Positions 22,839 through 24,131 of a stretch of 24,131 bases of DNA are shown here, one piece after another (within the stretch, counting starts at the first letter, position 1; every line of letters starts with the position of its first letter). Made by a program: the position numbers and the translations under genes. Location of the stretch: NCBI GenBank assembly GCA_945869725.1, contig CAMBPO010000038.1, positions 1 through 24,131 of the forward strand, read 5' to 3'. The stretch is from Klebsiella pneumoniae (GTDB taxonomy: Bacteria; Pseudomonadota; Gammaproteobacteria; Pseudomonadales; Pseudohongiellaceae). The notes beneath the pieces are model-generated. The model was given only the letters and a program-made list of their open reading frames with translations, did no database searches and was not told the DNA's origin.

Positions 22839-24131
22839 ATGCAACACCGCCGCATTTTTTCAACATCATCAGGATTTAAACCAGCTGCATTTAAACCTTT
22901 GGCATTTAAACCATCTGCATTCAAACCATCTGTATTTAAATCTTTGGCATTTAAACCTTTGGCCGCTGCCGTTTTAGCAGGCGCAGGGCTGCTGTTCAGC
23001 GCCGGCCTGGCCACAGCGCAATCCGACAACTCCATCACCATGATTGACGCCGGCACGCTCGGCATCACCAGCGCTGAAATTGCCAACATTAAAGCGCGCA
23101 TGCAAGAAGCGGTGACCAGCGGTCATCTGGCAGGATCACTGCTGCTGGTCGGCAACCAGGACGGCATTGCCCTGCTGGAAAGCGTCGGCACCCAAGGGCC
23201 AGGCGACGCCACACCGATTGATGCACAGACCATTTTCCGTATCTACTCCATGACCAAACCCATTGTCAGCGTTGCCGCCATGGATCTGGTCGAAGACGGC
23301 CTGCTGTCAGTGTCCGACCCCGTCAGCAAATACATCCCCGAATTCAGCAATATGCAGGTCGTCAACTCAGAAACCGGCGCGCTGACTCCGGCGCAGACTG
23401 TGATGACCGTTGAACACCTGCTGACCCACAAGTCCGGTCTGATTCAGGCAATTTTTTCTCCGGATACCGACCTGGGAAAATCCTATGCCGCGCAGATTCC
23501 CGGCGATGGCAGCCTGACCAACCTGGAAGTGGCGCAGCGCATCGGCAAACTGCCGCTGTTTTTTGAGCCCGGCAGCGCCTGGCACTATGGCCACTCCACC
23601 GATGTGCTGGGTGCGGTGCTGGAAGTCGCTGCCGGCAAGCCACTGGACGCCATCCTTAACGAGCGCATTTTTGCGCCACTGGGCATGGATGAAACCACCT
23701 TCTACGTACCCGCTGCCAAAGCAGCACGCATCGCCGAACCCATTCATGGCGACATGGCCGACAACACCATCGTGCGCCCGCAACTCTCCGGCGGCGGCGG
23801 CCTGAACTCCACCACCGAAGACTACGTGCGTTTTGCACAGATGCTGCTGCAAGGCGGCGAGTATAACGGCGCACGCATCCTCGAGCCGGCAACCCTTGCG
23901 CTGATGCAAGAAAAACGCATCACCCCCGACGTGTCGCGCGAGTTCTTTTTCTACGGCGACCGCGGCGACTGGAGCATGGGTTTCCACCTGCAGCCTGTGG
24001 ATGCCAGCAACCCCGACGGCGCGCACAATTTCGGCTGGCGCGGCATCGGCGGCACGCTGTTTGTGGTTGATCCAGAAAACGAATTTTTTATGATCTACAT
24101 GGAGCAGCGCCGCGGTGGCCCGCGCGGTGTA
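22839..24131 (+). CDS. Exported serine beta-lactamase-like hydrolase (3' end cut by window)
   Basis: 431 codons are visible and the frame is still open at the window edge. I take the ATG at 22839, with GGGG eight bases upstream. The protein belongs to the class C beta-lactamase/penicillin-binding-protein-like serine hydrolases: nucleophile motif SMTK (Ser137-Lys140) in FRIYSMTKPIVSVAAM, the second motif YGHS (Tyr250-Ser253, in place of YxN), LLTHKSGL (195-202), and FGWRGIGGT near the visible end in the position of the KTG motif. Such enzymes hydrolyse esters, amides or peptidoglycan-related substrates rather than antibiotics; the target is unknown. The signal peptide is odd: an unusually long n-region (about 13-42) consists of a six-unit repeat containing FKP, before the hydrophobic core and cleavage after LATA (about 60). 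It is divergent from the DAACS symporter. Confidence 0.92.
   Translation, partial: MQHRRIFSTSSGFKPAAFKPLAFKPSAFKPSVFKSLAFKPLAAAVLAGAGLLFSAGLATAQSDNSITMIDAGTLGITSAEIANIKARMQEAVTSGHLAGSLLLVGNQDGIALLESVGTQGPGDATPIDAQTIFRIYSMTKPIVSVAAMDLVEDGLLSVSDPVSKYIPEFSNMQVVNSETGALTPAQTVMTVEHLLTHKSGLIQAIFSPDTDLGKSYAAQIPGDGSLTNLEVAQRIGKLPLFFEPGSAWHYGHSTDVLGAVLEVAAGKPLDAILNERIFAPLGMDETTFYVPAAKAARIAEPIHGDMADNTIVRPQLSGGGGLNSTTEDYVRFAQMLLQGGEYNGARILEPATLALMQEKRITPDVSREFFFYGDRGDWSMGFHLQPVDASNPDGAHNFGWRGIGGTLFVVDPENEFFMIYMEQRRGGPRGV
22875..22964 (+). repeat. Six-unit 15-base tandem repeat inside a signal peptide
   Basis: Six 15-base units of the form TTTAAACCNNNNGCA encode FKPAA, FKPLA, FKPSA, FKPSV, FKSLA and FKPLA. 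Units differ at few positions, mostly in the fourth codon and the wobble base. Each unit adds one Lys to the n-region. It is much more AT-rich than the surrounding coding sequence. Confidence 0.92.

Noticed and set aside
22708..22869. 54-residue N-terminal extension of the DAACS symporter
   Set aside because: It would cross the divergent hydrolase start and promoter; the internal ATG at 22707 has a ribosome site and starts at the first membrane helix.
22875..22964. CRISPR-like array
   Set aside because: Units are 15 bases, contiguous without spacers and in frame within a signal peptide.
22337..23101. 254-codon minus-strand open frame with repeated LNADG-like units
   Set aside because: It is the antisense of the symporter coding region in a different frame and of the repeat in the serine hydrolase; the real proteins on both sides show clear family motifs and this one shows none.

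Overview
The window looks like a chromosomal segment from a free-living, probably marine, gammaproteobacterium. The evidence is a green-tuned proteorhodopsin, a DASH-type cryptochrome/photolyase, an Arg32-type elongation factor P next to its rhamnosyltransferase EarP, a large TonB-dependent receptor, Na+-coupled transporters and many exported hydrolases. A member of an oligotrophic marine lineage is plausible, but species cannot be read from the sequence. There are no rRNA or tRNA genes, insertion sequences, phage genes or CRISPR arrays.

Layout: 1-1211 is an AT-rich leader, proteorhodopsin and a textbook terminator. 1212-3272 holds an amidase relic followed by a lipoprotein gamma-glutamyltransferase homologue. 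3281-6569 (minus) is a TonB-dependent receptor followed by an internally deleted amidohydrolase and a terminator. 7036-11192 (plus) holds a BenE-type transporter, a Tat-exported double-VOC protein and a lipoprotein D-aminoacylase-like amidohydrolase. 11210-14415 (minus) runs, in transcription order, from a collapsed response regulator/histidine kinase pair through earP and efp to an exported redoxin. 14788-17652 (plus) is an SSS symporter and a Cry-DASH. 17703-19372 (minus) is a GNAT acetyltransferase overlapping an exported alpha/beta hydrolase. 19410-20900 (plus) is a small HNH-like protein and an exported protein of unknown function. 20957-22707 (minus) is a UPF0114 membrane protein and a dicarboxylate/amino-acid:cation symporter. 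22839 to the end is a truncated serine beta-lactamase-like hydrolase.

How the genes fit together: one theme is scavenging of peptides and modified amino acids at the cell surface (TonB receptor, GGT homologue, D-aminoacylase-like enzyme, DAACS and SSS symporters, serine hydrolase). A second is light (proteorhodopsin for energy, Cry-DASH for repair or sensing). A third is translation of proline-rich stretches (EarP and EF-P).

Two patterns are not explained by ordinary annotation. First, four gene relics at three loci (amidase, amidohydrolase, response regulator plus kinase) show deletion-driven erosion; one keeps its signal peptide and C-terminal tail, another retains a 4-base overlap with earP. 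Second, short tandem or direct duplications with 12-19 base period occur at gene ends and leaders throughout, including a six-unit 15-base repeat inside a signal peptide. I found no clear new multi-gene defence or metabolic system. The nearest to novel biology are the lone redoxin with a dyad upstream, the uncharacterised 354-residue exported protein and the repeat expansions.
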